Shown here in pieces: positions 1 to 12,844 of a DNA stretch of 64,000 nucleotides. The notes beneath the pieces are model-generated. The model was not told where the DNA came from, searched no databases, and saw only the letters and a program-made list of their open reading frames with translations. Source of the stretch: Chrysomallon squamiferum. Its lineage: Eukaryota > Mollusca > Gastropoda > Neomphalida > Peltospiridae. The stretch is taken from assembly GCA_012295275.1 (NCBI GenBank), contig CM022677.1, positions 2,221,948 to 2,285,947 on the forward strand. The letters are read 5' to 3'. The stretch's first letter is position 1, and each line of letters begins with the position of its first letter. A program made the translations under genes and the position numbers.

Positions 1-726
1 ATACAATTGGCTAAAGATTTATATCTTAATGAAAATATAATAACAAAAAATTATGAGTATTTTTCTCTTCTGTTTTAAAAACTGAGAAACATTTATTTGT
101 TTTATTATAATTTATGAGTGGTTAAATTTCCAGGTATTCTGTGTTTGGTTTGATGTTACAGTTGACTACATTTCATTCACAGCTAACTACACAGACAGGA
201 TAGAAAAATCCATCATAGGTGTGTTTTGTGGTTTTTTTTTTTTTTTTCTTTTACATTTTTATTTTCTGAAATCAGAATAGCAAAAGCAAAAAGAATTAAA
301 TAAATATTAATTGTGTTAAATTTTTAAATAATCTATAATTTTGTAAGTATGAATAAGATGACATAGCTGTGATTATGTTGGTATGTATAATTACTGTGTT
401 TTATCTAAATATTCTGTTTGAACACAATAAGAAATTTTCATTTATTAACATACATTTTCAGTCTGACAGTTTATATTTGTTGTCAAGGGAAACCCAGATT
501 TAACATAATTTAATCAGTTTCCTGCTTTCTTTCTTAGTATATATTTTCATTAGATTCTTCATTTAATTCCAAATATTATAAACTTTGATACAAACAAATG
601 TTCATTTTAACATGTCCTTTTTCTTTCTTTTTTTATATTCTTATCATTATGCAGTTGTTGTTGTTCTTTTATGCTGTTGTTGCTATTCTGTTTTTTCTTT
701 TCTTTTTTCTTTACAGTTTGTTATCA

Positions 727-763
<37 letters not shown>

Positions 764-1029
764 TCATCTGTGTATCTTTCTTGTCAAAGACAGCGTATCA
801 TTTCACAGTATAATTTTTACTTCAACGATTCTGTGTGCTGATGTTTCGTACAGTCACTATGCAAATATACCTCCATATGTGATATTGATATTGAAATTCT
901 GCTTTGTTGTACTCTTTTTAATTAATCAAAGAAATCAGTTCAAAGAGAAAAAAAAAAATAATAATCACACCACCACGAAACAAACGACCGAAGCTAAGAC
1001 GGCATTCGGGAATGTTCGGATTTGTTGAA
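1..1029. other. AT-rich non-coding stretch
   Basis: I see no gene here. The open frames come from low-complexity T- and TTA-rich sequence. It holds a poly-T tract near 231-248 and a (TTA)n microsatellite near 730-763. Confidence 0.6.
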
Positions 1030-1650
1030 TCTGTTACCTTTGAAGTATGTGATTTCAGATTTCAACTGGTTTAGCATGCAGTATGCAAGCCAGTTTTCTC
1101 TGCTTCCAAATTTCTTATCCCCTCTGGGTCCAAGTCAACCACATGCTTCATGGATGAGTCTGGTAACTGAATGTTTTGTCTTGGAACCAGCAAACTTCAC
1201 TAAACATTCTCTGCCCATAGCAGTGTTGTTGTCATGCATCACTTGCAAGACCAAGGAGATAGTGAACATTGCAATGCAGGAACTCCAGATCTTCCTCAGT
1301 CTGCAAAAGGTATTTTCTGAGATGGTTAAATTGGACATTTTAGCTTTTCATGCATGACAGGTGCTCTGTCTGACTCCTTTTTTGGAGACAGTCTGAGAAT
1401 ATATCCTGCAACCTTTCTTCATCATCAAAAACAAGTGATAACTCCTCTAATATGTAAGCAGCAACTTTTACATGGCATCGTGCATTTTCTGTTCCCACCA
1501 TAGTAAAGTCGACAGCTTAAACTCTCGCCAGTGCCCACAGTAACTTGGTGGTCAACATATTTTTTACCATCTTTTGTAGTGCTGTCTGCATGAAGGTTGT
1601 AACGATCTGGTTTCAGGATGACATCTGTCTTGCTTGCTAAAATAACGTTT
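1030..1650 (-). pseudogene. decayed transposon-like ORF, family not named
   Basis: Read on the minus strand from about 1650 down, the sequence gives successive protein-like blocks in different frames: DRYNLHADSTTKDGKKY with HQVT, then VGTENARCHVKVAAYILEEL, then QTEEDLEFLHCNVHYLLGLA, and finally GRECLVKFAGSKTKHS, LIHEACG, LGPRGDKKFGS, NWLAYC and FKGNRFN. Moving between blocks needs frameshifts, and several stops interrupt them (one lies directly before LGPRGD). The order resembles a multi-copy reading frame I recall from corals, hydrozoans and molluscs, probably mobile-element derived, but I cannot name the family with certainty. A related DRYNLH...HQVT block lies next to the MULE fragment near 16.1 kb, which supports a repetitive origin. 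No promoter or splice structure is visible. The copy is clearly dead. Confidence 0.55.
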
Positions 1651-2177
1651 TGTTAATGCCACCTGGCTTTCATGCATTGCATTTTGTAGAAAAGAAAATA
1701 TAACTTTAGACCACTATTTACAGTTCACAACGGCGTGATGCTAGCTGTTAATAACTAGTATAAACTGTTTTTATAAAATATATAAGAAAGCTAAATGGCA
1801 GGATATTTTGGTACAGAGGTCTGTGACAAATGGTGGACAAGTGAAAATCTTCTTTCACTCAAAGGTAACTTCAGACACAGAGCTTAGATAATATCAGTGT
1901 AAGATCTTGTTAGTTATCATGCCAACTAGTAAGCATTTCCTATTATATGGTAGAAGAAAGACTGAGATAAATATGAATATGTTTAGTGAAATTTAATGCG
2001 CTTCATGTAAATAAGTTCAGACATTCTGTAAATATGAGATAAATATTCAAGGATAGAATATGCAAAAATATACAAAGTTTTAATTTATTTTTCTGTCATG
2101 CCATTTTGTATGTTTCTTACAATAATGTGTACTTTTATTTATATGAAGAAAAATTTATATCTCTAAAACATGTTAAT

Positions 2178-2244
2178 TCTTCCTCTTCTTCTTCTTCTTC
2201 TTCTTTTCTTCTTCTTCTTCTTCTTCTTCTTCTTCTTCTTCTTG
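2178..2244. repeat. (TTC)n microsatellite
   Basis: An imperfect CTT/TTC run. The matching place in copy B (about 5517-5568) has a shorter, mixed TTC/TTA tract. Confidence 0.9.
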
Positions 2245-2488
2245 TTTTTACAGATGCTATGGAGTCTTCTGTATTTTAATACATTAATTTACTCTTTTTT
2301 TTATTAGCGTATATTAGTTGTATCATGTATCATTTGTAAAGAAAAATACCAACAGATAAATAAAAAAAGAAAAAGTGATATAAATAAATAAATATAGCTA
2401 TAAATATATCAATAATGAGTACAACTTTTACTGTTTGAACAATGCTATTTTTTCACACTAAACATAATAAAGGTGGTATTTGTCAGAC

Positions 2489-2632
2489 CTGTGTTTAGAT
2501 CGCTCTGACTCATAACACATACAAATAAATGAGTGTCCCGTGTACTCTGATTCACCATTACATTGCATATTTCACAATCGTAGTATAACGTTTCTTGTCG
2601 CCAACACAACTGACACGCTATTCTTATCTGAC
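2489..2632 (-). other. candidate exon X1 in copy A, with a C-x2-C pair repeated
   Basis: On the minus strand this 144-base block is open in one frame (VGQIRIACQLCW, then YYDCEICNVMVNQS, then LFVCVMSQSDLNTG). It is bordered by an AG acceptor (TTAAGTAG) and a GT after CACAG. Two C-x2-C pairs about ten residues apart look like a small zinc ribbon. The same frame is open in copy B although the DNA differs at several places, which argues for past coding. A shorter homologous block (X2) lies near 4.26-4.36 kb. The protein is not recognised. It could be an exon of a zinc-binding protein or part of a mobile element. No downstream exon was found. Confidence 0.4.
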
Positions 2633-2715
2633 CTACTTAATAGACACTTGTTAACATAACTTTTTCATCGATATACTGAGTGAGAAATAAATATTAATAT
2701 TTTACAGACAAAATA

Positions 2716-2716
<1 letters not shown>

Positions 2717-2767
<51 letters not shown>
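2717..2767. repeat. (TA)n(CA)n microsatellite
   Basis: About 22 bases of TA alternation run straight into about 27 bases of CA. Copy B has a poly-T tract in the equivalent interval instead. Confidence 0.9.
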
Positions 2768-2771
<4 letters not shown>

Positions 2772-2773
2772 CT

Positions 2774-2978
2774 TTGTATGTATCTACCGCTATACGTGGT
2801 GTGACTTGTGCGATATCTGGTTTCAATCACGTGCTTATCAGCAGACGACTTAGTAAACAGCGACACACAGAAAATATTTCAGTGACCTTGTCAAGCAGGA
2901 AGGAGTCAGTTCTAGGAAAACCACTGACAAACAAGACGCATTATTCAGAAGTAGTCGGCCATTTTGAAATTTGAAGGT
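2774..2978 (-). promoter_or_regulatory. promoter-like block with ATGGCCGAC start context
   Basis: This block is conserved in copies A, B (about 6262-6463) and C (about 8270-8370). It retains CpG and E-box-like TCACGTG sequence in otherwise AT-rich DNA. On the minus strand it carries ATGGCCGACT after a short A/T leader (ATG at 2962-2960; 6447-6445 in B; 8359-8357 in C). The open frame after that ATG is short in all copies: it stops after five codons in A, 16 in B and about 11 in C. It is either a first exon that soon splices or a dead start. Function is inferred from conservation and composition only. Confidence 0.35.
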
Positions 2979-3103
2979 ATTTGTATTTTATTTTGATTTA
3001 ATATATGCCGTACTATTGCTTTGCTTAAAACAAATCAGACATTTTGAACTTGTAATCTATTTTGTATTAACTATAAATTTGTGTGGGAATTTTGATAAAG
3101 GCG

Positions 3104-3160
<57 letters not shown>

Positions 3161-3188
3161 AGTTTATGAGAAACATCGATAAACTTAT

Positions 3189-3224
<36 letters not shown>

Positions 3225-3257
3225 CTATCGTCCTTATAATAATAATTATTATTATAT

Positions 3258-3296
<39 letters not shown>

Positions 3297-3611
3297 GACT
3301 AGTAACAGTAGTAGTAGTACTGGTCCTAGTAGTAGCAGCAGTAGTAGTTGTAATGTTAGCACCTAAGTATAGTTCAATATATCGTTGACAGCTTATGCTA
3401 TATATTCATCAGTCTTTTACTTTGTTTAATTTTATTTATTTATTTAAATATCCCTGATCTATGTGATCAATAGTAGAGTCGTTAAACAGAAATAACTCAT
3501 TTCTAAGAAATTATCGATCAGGAAGTTTTTCAGGTAGGTAACTATTTTGAACCTATAAAGTAGTGTATATTGTTTTTAATTTTATTCAAATTTATTTAAT
3601 TGTATTATTAC

Positions 3612-3672
<61 letters not shown>

Positions 3673-3673
3673 T

Positions 3674-3706
<33 letters not shown>

Positions 3707-3711
3707 TTTGC
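2979..3711. repeat. segment present in copy A, missing from copy B
   Basis: In copy B the sequence goes directly from the GAAGGT end of the promoter-like block to GTGTGTTCC at 6464. Copy A has 733 bases between these points. They include (TTA)n at 3106-3157, (TAA)n at 3191-3224, (TAG)n at 3257-3340, (ATT)n at 3604-3670 and (TTTA)n at 3671-3709. Copy C keeps recognisable parts of it (ATCGATCAGGAAGTT in A near 3513, GTCGATCAGGAAGTT in C near 8807), so B probably lost it. Confidence 0.7.
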
Positions 3712-3908
3712 GTGTGTTCCTTTCATTGTTTCTTCTTTTCTTCATTCGTTCCTTCCTTGTTACCTAACGTTGATTGGTCTGTCACCCGTTCCAGCCAGGG
3801 TATAAAATGTTATTGTATTTGTTTTCATCTACAATGGAAAACATCCAAAAAGAAAAAAGAAGAAACATTATCGCCATATAACAAACTCCTAAATGATTCT
3901 TGCCATCT

Positions 3909-4205
<297 letters not shown>

Positions 4206-4261
4206 TATTATTTACGAGTTTGTTTGGCGGTTGTCTTTATTGTCTTTCTACACTTATGGAC

Positions 4262-4362
4262 AGACAGTGTATTAACAATTAACTTGTCAGATCGCTGTAA
4301 ATAACACCCGAGTATATCTTTGTGTGTCTCGCGTACCAGTGTGACGCTGTTTTTATATGACG
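4262..4362 (-). other. candidate exon X2 in copy A
   Basis: The minus strand reads HIKTASHWYARHTKIYS, then GVIYSDLT, then a stop. Its start (TTATGTACGTCATATAAAAA) parallels X1 (TTATGTAGGTCAGATAAGAA), so X1 and X2 look like diverged duplicates. In copy B the AG-G acceptor is intact (TTATGTAG before GTCATA), while A has TAC there. Product unknown. Confidence 0.3.
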
Positions 4363-4544
4363 TACATAACAAGCAAACAGTCAGTGTTAGATTACATTGA
4401 AACTGGTCATGCAAGCCTCGTCAGAGAAATAAGACATGTACACTTATATTCAGTATACTGTAAAACATATTTGTTATTATTATTATTGTTGCTATTGATG
4501 ATGTTGATGTTGTTGTTGTTGCTATTATAATAATAATAATAATA

Positions 4545-4576
<32 letters not shown>

Positions 4577-4593
4577 GTTTATAACTTACGTAT

Positions 4594-5142
4594 GAAAAAT
4601 TACTGCAATCAAAAGTTTAGTTTTATCGAAAATTGTTTACTTTTTTCTTCACTGCCAAATCCAACAAACTATTTCTTTAAAATATTAGAAACCCAAAAAT
4701 TTCAGTTTATTTGGAATAAAAAACCACGATAAAATAGCTAGAAAAAAAAAAACACCCACTGACTATTATCAAAATGGTTGTTTATTTTTTAATGGGTAAA
4801 AATATCGTGGATTAAAGATATAAATTTTAGCCAAGACATTGCCTCTCTTTCGAGTAACTGTTTATTATGAAAAGCTTCACTGATATTAGTTTTAGGGTCA
4901 GCCTACAGTGAAGCAAAATTGTTGAAAAGCACAAATTCCTTTTGGAAAAATGTATTACATATCTGGTCATACTTTCTAGAGAAATGTGAAGCATGAGAGA
5001 AGATAAAAATACTACGTCAACAGATATAATATAATGTTCGCATTGAAACTGGTAATAAATCAGCTTATTATAAGACAGTGGCAAAGAAAGGAATTTTATT
5101 TTTAAAAGCTCTTTTTGCTAACGACAACTGGATTTCATGTTT
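4594..5142. other. spacer between copies A and B
   Basis: AT-rich sequence with no supported gene. A short A/T tract sits near 4740. The minus-strand open frame at 4827-5084 has no recognisable product. Confidence 0.5.
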
Positions 5143-5636
5143 AATTTTGTAGAAAAGAAAATATAACTTAAGACTACAATTTTATATTTTATAGTGTCTT
5201 GATGCTAGCTATTAATAAAAAATAAAAATAAAAAAGGAAAAGAGAAAAGTATAAATTTTGTACAGAGTTCTGTGACAAATGGTGGGAAGCTAACTTTCAG
5301 TACAAGAATTTATTTTTTGTCTTAATAACAAACATTTGGTATTATATCGTATAAAAAGATTCAGTTAAATGTGAATTTTGTAATATGTTTAGTGAAAATG
5401 TTCTCGCTCTGATCTATTTTTCTATTTTGTTTTTGTATGTTTCTTACAATAATATATACTTTTATTTATTTATATTATGATCAAATATTTTTTTATGTCT
5501 AAAACATGTTAATTCTTCTTGTTCTTGTTCTTGTTCTTCTTCTTCTTCTTATTATTATTATTATTGTGGTTTTTACTAATGTTTAACACATTAATTTACT
5601 TTTACTTTTATATTAGCTTGTTTTAGTTGTATTATA

Positions 5637-5675
<39 letters not shown>

Positions 5676-5756
5676 ATAAATTTTATCGATATTTCTTATA
5701 CATCTGTATGAGAGGTATGTATCATTTAAAGTAAAATAAAAATAAAAAATAAAAAG

Positions 5757-5759
5757 AAA

Positions 5760-5822
<63 letters not shown>

Positions 5823-5846
5823 ACAAACAAACAAACAAACAAACAC
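5757..5846. repeat. (AAAT)n then (AAAC)n microsatellite
   Basis: Tetranucleotide run; AAAT units change to AAAC units near 5821. It is private to copy B. Confidence 0.9.
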
Positions 5847-5934
5847 TATTACCACAATGATGAGTATAAGTGTTAGTATTTGAACAAAGCTTTCGTTTTT
5901 ATACTAAACATAATAAAGGTTGTATTTGTCACCC

Positions 5935-6078
5935 CTGTGTTTAGATCGCTCTGACTCATAACACATACAAATAAATGAGTGTCCCGTGTACTCTGATTCA
6001 CCATTACATTGCATATTTCACGATCATAGTATAACGTTTCTCGTCGCCAACACAACTGACACGCTATTCTTATCTGAC
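5935..6078 (-). other. candidate exon X1 in copy B
   Basis: Copy of 2489-2632. The frame is still open (VGQIRIACQLCWRRETLYY, then DREICNVM), but the third cysteine of the presumed zinc ribbon is Arg here (DREIC for DCEIC). The splice donor has changed: the base pair after CACAG reads GG instead of GT. Acceptor TTATGTAG is intact. If X1 was ever an exon, copy B is the more damaged one. Confidence 0.35.
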
Positions 6079-6662
6079 CTACATAACAGACACTTGTTAA
6101 CATAACTTTTTCATTGATATACTGAGTTAGAAATAATATAAATATCTTACAGACAAAATAAGTTATGACAAAATAAATATCTTTTTTTCTGTTTGTTTTT
6201 TTTTTTTTTTTTTTTAAATTTATTTAACAGGTTTACACAAATTGTATTAAATAAAACATCTGCATGTATCTACCGACATACGTGGTGTGACTTGTACAAT
6301 ATCTAATTTCAGTCACGTGATTAGCAACAGGCGACTTTGTAAAGAGCAAAACACAAAACGTGTTAAGTGATCTTGTCAAACAGAAAGGCGTCAGTTCTAG
6401 GAAACCCACTCACAAACAAGACGCATTATACAGAAGTAGTCGGCCATTTTGAAATTTGAAGGTGTGTGTTCCTTTCATTGTTTCTTCTTTTCTTCATTCG
6501 TTCCTTCCTTGTTACCTAACGTTGGTTGGTCTGTCACCCGTTCCAGCCAGGGTATAAAATGTTATTGTATTTGTTTTCATCTACAATGGAAAATATCCAA
6601 AAAGAAAAAAGAAGAAACATTATCGCCATATAACAAACTCCTAAATGATTCTTGCCATCTGG

Positions 6663-6953
<291 letters not shown>

Positions 6954-7130
6954 TTATTATTTACGAGTTTGTTTGGTGGTTGTCTTTATTGTCTTTATTG
7001 AAATTATTTATCTTCTCACAAAGCTGACAAATGTAAATAATTTCTTATTTTCACGGGTTATTTCTACACTTATGGGCAGACAGTGTATTAACAACGAAAT
7101 TGTCAGATCGCTGTAAATAACACCCGAGTA

Positions 7131-7855
7131 CAGTATACCCTCACCTGTTCGCGGTTCCCCATTCGCGGCCCCTCATATTCGCGGGTTAGGCTCTTAACCC
7201 TATCGCATCGTATGCTGGTATACCAGGCGAGCGTCATAACGTCATAAAAACAAATGCTCGGTAAACCGCACAAACAATATCAAATTTTTTCAATTATTAT
7301 TGCAATACAGTACGTATTTTTTTTATAAATGCAAACACTGTATGTACAGTGCATATTTTTTGTGACCGTGTATTAATAATGTTTTTAATTGCATATTATT
7401 ACTGAATTGTATTATTATTACCTGAACTGTGCGTACTGTATTTATCTGTCTGTTTGCCTTTAAATTTGTTCCATTTTCTGTCAATTCTAATACATATGTT
7501 GTACGCATAGAAAATGACTTTACGGTACAGTAATACTGTATGGGTAACTATGCTATGCGGTGTTACTGTCCTCCTGTACTTACATTTCTTTCTGATTAAA
7601 ATATTGTTTCAGTACAAAATTAAAATCCGTTTACATTATCATTACTACCTTAGTGAAATACATAACTGCATGCAATATTACTACATTATTACTGTATTAA
7701 TGAGTAAGAGTGTCTTTAGAAAGTGTTTGGGAAGCATTTGGTACCCTATATAATCTCATAATAGACGTTTTAAAACTGCATCCAATATTCGCGGTTTTTC
7801 GCTATTCGCGGGGGGGGGAAAAAACGTAACCCCCGCGAATAGCGAGGGAATACTG
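7131..7855. mobile_element. Tigger/pogo-like non-autonomous DNA transposon
   Basis: The 5' end reads CAGTATACCCTCACCTGTTC. The 3' end, reverse-complemented, reads CAGTATTCCCTCGCTATTCG. These are imperfect terminal inverted repeats of about 24 bases, followed by GC-rich CGCGG sequence. TA dinucleotides at 7129-7130 and 7856-7857 are the target-site duplication. Copy A has the uninterrupted site with one TA (4313-4314), proving insertion after the A/B duplication. TA duplications and CAG-starting ends are typical of the pogo/Tigger branch of Tc1/mariner. No transposase is encoded: the open frames inside (7323-7508 minus, 7514-7753 plus) are not DDE-like, so it needed a partner. It sits inside candidate exon X2. 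Confidence 0.9.
7800..7844. repeat. subterminal hairpin of the Tigger-like element
   Basis: CGCTATTCGCGGGGG and its reverse complement CCCCCGCGAATAGCG lie about 13 bases apart at the 3' end. The right arm overlaps the terminal inverted repeat. Confidence 0.8.
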
Positions 7856-8017
7856 TATATCTTTGTGTGTCTCGCGTACCAGTGACACGCTGTTTTTATA
7901 TGACCTACATAACAAGCAAACAGTCAGTGTTAGATTACATTGAAACTGGTCATGCAAGCCTCGTCAGAGAAATAAGACATGTACACTCATATTCAGTATA
8001 CTGTAAAAAATATTTGT

Positions 8018-8070
8018 TATTATTATTGTTGTTGTTGATGATGTTGATGTTGTTGTTGTTGCTATTATTA

Positions 8071-8105
<35 letters not shown>
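8018..8105. repeat. mixed TTA/TTG trinucleotide tract
   Basis: Interrupted (TTA), (TTG) and (TGA) runs, with a counterpart at 4468-4575 in copy A. Confidence 0.85.
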
Positions 8106-8223
8106 GTTTATAACTTACGTATAAGCAATGGCATCTAGTAGTATTTAATTTATTGAATTAGAATTAATGTAATTTATTGTAAAGAAGATTTATGTAAGAT
8201 CAATGTACATATATCTCGTAGCA

Positions 8224-8557
8224 CGATTTGTCTATTTTAATCTGAAACTGAAACGTAACACTTGATGACGTATAAGATATTTGACGTCAGTCGCGTGTTT
8301 ATCAGTGGAGGGTTTTCTAACTAAAAGAACACAAAGCAGAACTGACAGCAGTCGGCCATATTGAACGTGTATAAAATTTTATATTTTATTATGTGTTGAC
8401 GCTTCCACTGTTCTTAATTTATTATAAATATATCAGAGTTAGTTCTCTAACAAATAGATTACTTAAGTGTCGGGTGTTTTAAATTGAAATGAAAAAAGTT
8501 CTGTATATCCTGACTTTAATATTTTAATTATTATTATTATTATTTTTTTTATTTATT

Positions 8558-8623
<66 letters not shown>

Positions 8624-8850
8624 GCTATTACTATTACTACTGCTATCCTATTATATCTCTTTTTCTTTTTTTTTTTTTTTTATTAACGCCTTTTGCTATA
8701 TATCGCTTACTTTATATTATTTTATTTTATTTAATTTATTCTTAGATCGGTGACATCTGTGATCTATAACTGAGTTGATAGAAAATAGTCGCTTATAAGA
8801 AACTGTCGATCAGGAAGTTGAAATTACAAGGTATTTTAAATTGTTTTATA
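8224..8850. repeat. partial, diverged copy C
   Basis: The block from about 8270 to 8370 matches the promoter-like part of A and B (GCAGTCGGCCAT and the TTATCAG motif). The end near 8740-8830 matches A at 3450-3530. A TGACGTCA palindrome (CRE-like) lies at 8283-8290. Between them is a long (TTA)n tract at 8526-8625. It is more diverged than A and B are from each other, so it is the oldest duplicate or a partial one. Confidence 0.65.
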
Positions 8851-9088
8851 TTTGAAAAGTTTCACGTCGTTTTCCTTGATTTTCCTCACTTATTATTCTT
8901 TTTCTTTTTATCGTGTTTCTTTTAGATTGGTTATTAGTGGTTAATTATTTTGTCTTTTCGAGGAGTAAATTGGTATAAATGACTATATGTACATTCGTAT
9001 CTCCCACAGATAATAATAATTATTGTTGTTGTCGTCATCAAATAATCACTAGTGTAAGCATAATGTACTTCTTTTTATCTTTTATCGA

Positions 9089-9288
9089 NNNNNNNNNNNN
9101 NNNNNNNNNNNNNNNNNNNNNNNNNNNNNNNNNNNNNNNNNNNNNNNNNNNNNNNNNNNNNNNNNNNNNNNNNNNNNNNNNNNNNNNNNNNNNNNNNNNN
9201 NNNNNNNNNNNNNNNNNNNNNNNNNNNNNNNNNNNNNNNNNNNNNNNNNNNNNNNNNNNNNNNNNNNNNNNNNNNNNNNNNNNNNNNN
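9089..9288. other. assembly gap (200 N)
   Basis: Exactly 200 unknown bases, the same length as the second gap, so the true size is probably unknown. Confidence 0.99.
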
Positions 9289-9605
9289 TATCACTGATGA
9301 CTGGGGGTGTTGTTATCAAAACAGGTAATAGGAAATAACATAAATTAACATAAACACAAGCTGTGTAATAAATCTAAGTGAGAAAATGTTATTATTCTCT
9401 GCCATGCAACTAAATTTATCTCCCCATCTAACACTTAAATATTTTATGAAAACTTGTCATATTTCCAAATCCATATATCTACAGCTTCTCAGGATGATAA
9501 TATTTATCAATAGTTTTACCAAAAACAGGGACTCAGTATTATGTCAGCACTGTTAATAGCTTGAAAAATATACCTGACACAATTGTTTTCTAAATATTTT
9601 AATAC

Positions 9606-9659
<54 letters not shown>

Positions 9660-10070
9660 GGCGTTATGGCGTTATCTTTTATTATAATTTTTAATTTCAC
9701 ACACACTCACACACACACATTGTTTCATGAATATAAGAAAGCGTGGAGCTATGTAGGAATGCGCGACAGAAAAGTAAAGATCAAAATGACATAATGAAAT
9801 CTTAGACTTTCGTTAACGGTTCAGTTATAAATGAGAATAGCCTCTCTGAATAAACCCGTCACAATTTTTCATCGTCATAAAGTGAAGCCCGCTTTACAGG
9901 TTTGTCGGACAAAAGAGAAATATAAAACATTTCTACACCAAAAATAGAACTTTTTTTAACGTGTATGGTTACATACAGACGCTTATCTATCCTCTTCATA
10001 ACATATTTAATTAATTAATAGCAATGAAAAACAGGATGCAAAGATAACATAACCTTTTAGTCACGTAAGC

Positions 10071-10164
<94 letters not shown>

Positions 10165-10165
10165 G
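10071..10165. repeat. (AAT)n microsatellite
   Basis: About 30 AAT/TAA units, with one interruption near 10131. Confidence 0.92.
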
Positions 10166-10405
10166 TAATATTGTTTTTAAACTAAGTAATTCATTATACT
10201 ATAGGATATATTTCATTAGTTGAATAATCTAAATACATACAGTTTGTTTCTATGCGTGAATGAGAGACTGGACACAAGACAGGTATGATGCAAACGTTTT
10301 AACTGTCACGTTTATTAAAAGTAATACAATATCTCAAATACACGCAAACTAGAAGTATAATTGTAAATTTAGTACATTTGATTATTTTAATAACTGTGAT
10401 TAATC

Positions 10406-10409
<4 letters not shown>

Positions 10410-10468
<59 letters not shown>
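10410..10468. repeat. (CT)n microsatellite
   Basis: About 29 CT units without interruption. It yields an Arg-Glu repeat frame on the minus strand, which is not a gene. Confidence 0.93.
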
Positions 10469-10472
<4 letters not shown>

Positions 10473-12736
10473 ATACACCTGCATATACATGCGCATACGT
10501 GTGTCTGTGTGAAACAAGTCTGATTGAGTAAAATTATTATCTTCTGTCAATATAACTAAATTGATATTAATTATTATATGAAATGTGTTGATAATGTGCA
10601 GCTGATTCGCCCTCTGTTTATCTACAGCTTTGTCAGTAAATTTACAGAGAAGTGGACTGAATTTTATGTTAGCTTATTTAATAGCTTACAAAAATAAACT
10701 TAACTTATTTTAACAGATGTTGCCGCTACTTTCATAGCTATATATATATGTGTGTGTTTTCTATTCTATATATATATATGTATTTGTCATTTCGAAGTTT
10801 AGTTTCCTGGGGAAGATACATACACACATATGTTTTTCCACGAAGGAAAAGGTTGAAGAGACAAAGTGAAATCTGCCACGCTTGTTCAGTTAACCTCTAA
10901 ACAAAAGAAAAAAGTCTTCAATATGGCGACTGTGAGGAGATAGAGATAAAACTTCACTGACGAACAAAGGAATGCTTTCTTTCTTCTTCATTTACCACGT
11001 CACCGCATCAACGAATTGGAACTGTTTTCAAATAATATTTTGTTTGTTTACTGAAGCGAAACTGACTATGTTGTTTGTTTGCACGTGTCAATAATAAAAA
11101 CGTTACAAGTGTTTTATAATGACAGATTTATTTAGGAGTACTATAAAGAATACACTCCACACCCAAAGATGATGAAAATCTGATCGTCTTGTTAAATAAA
11201 GAAAGTACATTACAGTTAAACAAATACAGCCACACGTACACTTAAACTGTCACCTTTCTTCAAACTTTATGTCAGTATTAAACTAATTTCCCCATCTAAC
11301 ATATTATGATATGAATTTAATCTTCTTTTTTTAAATCTAGTAGTCGACAGTAAGTACAAATATTAAAATTAGTGAATGTAATTTATGAAATATTTAGTTA
11401 TCGCTCAGTCCATGTAAAGACTAACACAGAAATAATAAAATATACAGAGACCCTTTTCATCTAAGAAAAGAAACAGAAAAACATTTTTTGTTTATGTGTG
11501 TGTGACAAATCTCAGTGAATAAAAGATATTATTTTCTGTGAATTACACTCTTAATATTATTAATTAATTAATTATTATTATTATTGTTGTTGTTGTTGTT
11601 GTTGTTGTTATTATTATTATTATTGTTATTATTATTATTATTGTTATTGTTGGTGTTGCTGTTAGTAGTACTAGTTGTAGTAATAGTAGTAGTAGTATTA
11701 TCATCATTAATTAATTAATTAATATATTTTTAAATCTGAAAAATAATCTTGCTGGAATTAGGTCTTTCTTGGTTATCATTCACCACCACGAATAACGTAC
11801 ATGTTGTACTCGAGAGAAAATGCGCACACCCACCCATACACAGACACAGACACAGACACAGACACACACACACCCACACCCACACACAGACACACCCCCA
11901 CACTGGAAACAATAAATCCTGTCTGAAATTGAACGACTAACTGGATGATATTGGTAATATAGCTGTAATCATTACATTGTAATATATATGTAACTAGTCA
12001 TAAAACACGTGTACTACTATTGCTATGAAAACGGAATATATTCATAATATTAAAACATATTTATATCTATCTATCGGTGTAACTGTTATTTGTATCACTA
12101 TCTCCACAATTACATCTATTACTTCTACAATTATTTCAAAACTATGTAAATAAAAAAGTTCTCCACTCTTATGAAATTGTTTCCCAAGCTGATGAAAATG
12201 CTAGCTAAAAATATGTAATAAACAACAGAAAACACAATAAAATTTGGAAAAAAAAACCAAACATGGTATAAAATGTTTCATAAGCCTTTGAAGAGCTGAG
12301 TGCTATAAAACACAAAAATACCAAGATTTCTGTTTAGTTAATAAAAATATATTAACAAAATAAAATAACAATATCAAGACATTTGGTTAGAAAAAAAAAT
12401 AAAAAAATTAAGAAACAACTATAATGTGGTAATGTGATGTGCAAATTATTCATTAAGAAAATTTCTTTATAATATAGCTTACAAACAACGTATCATCTTC
12501 CAATTTATGTTTTATTAACATACTTTGTTTTTTTTCTTTTTAATCTTTAACAGAAATCTTTATATTCTTTGTTATTTTATATTTGGATTACGTGATTAAG
12601 TTGATTATTCTTTAAAATAAAAATAAATCAATAAATAAATATATAAATAAAATTATCTCCCTTGAGCCATAAGATTTGCAGCAGTTAAAGATTTCTAGAT
12701 TTAGCCCTTTTTTTTTTAATATTTTTTTTTTCACAG

Positions 12737-12844
12737 ACTTGACTGTACTTGGTGCTGTGTCTGGTACAAACATTCTGTGTACATCTGATTTCATCAACAA
12801 CACTGTGACTGAGTCTAAAACCATGTCACATTACACATTCTTCA
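12737..12844 (+). other. candidate exon, unknown gene
   Basis: A T-rich tract ends in TTTTTTTTCACAG, then 108 bases follow that are open in one frame (LTVLGAVSGTNILC, then TSDFINNTVTESK, then MSHYTFF), then GTAAGAAC. Splice signals on both sides and an open frame of mixed codons make an exon plausible. The opposite strand is also open (MVLDSVTVLLMKSDVHRMF), so the strand is uncertain. Not recognised. Confidence 0.35.

Larger units (their letters stand above)
9289..12730. other. repeat-rich intergenic DNA
   Basis: No supported gene. Prominent arrays: (TA)n 9608-9656, (AAT)n 10071-10165, (CT)n 10410-10468, (CA)-rich 11830-11897, and a mixed TTA/TTG/TAG tract 11560-11735. A Kozak-like ATGGCGACTG near 10924 stops after six codons. 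Confidence 0.6.

Noticed and set aside
7514-7753. 79-codon plus-strand frame inside the Tigger-like element
   Set aside because: Membrane-like composition from AT-rich sequence, with no DDE or HTH signature of a pogo transposase.
10299-10550. Minus-strand frame with an Arg-Glu repeat
   Set aside because: It is the (CT)n microsatellite read on the other strand.
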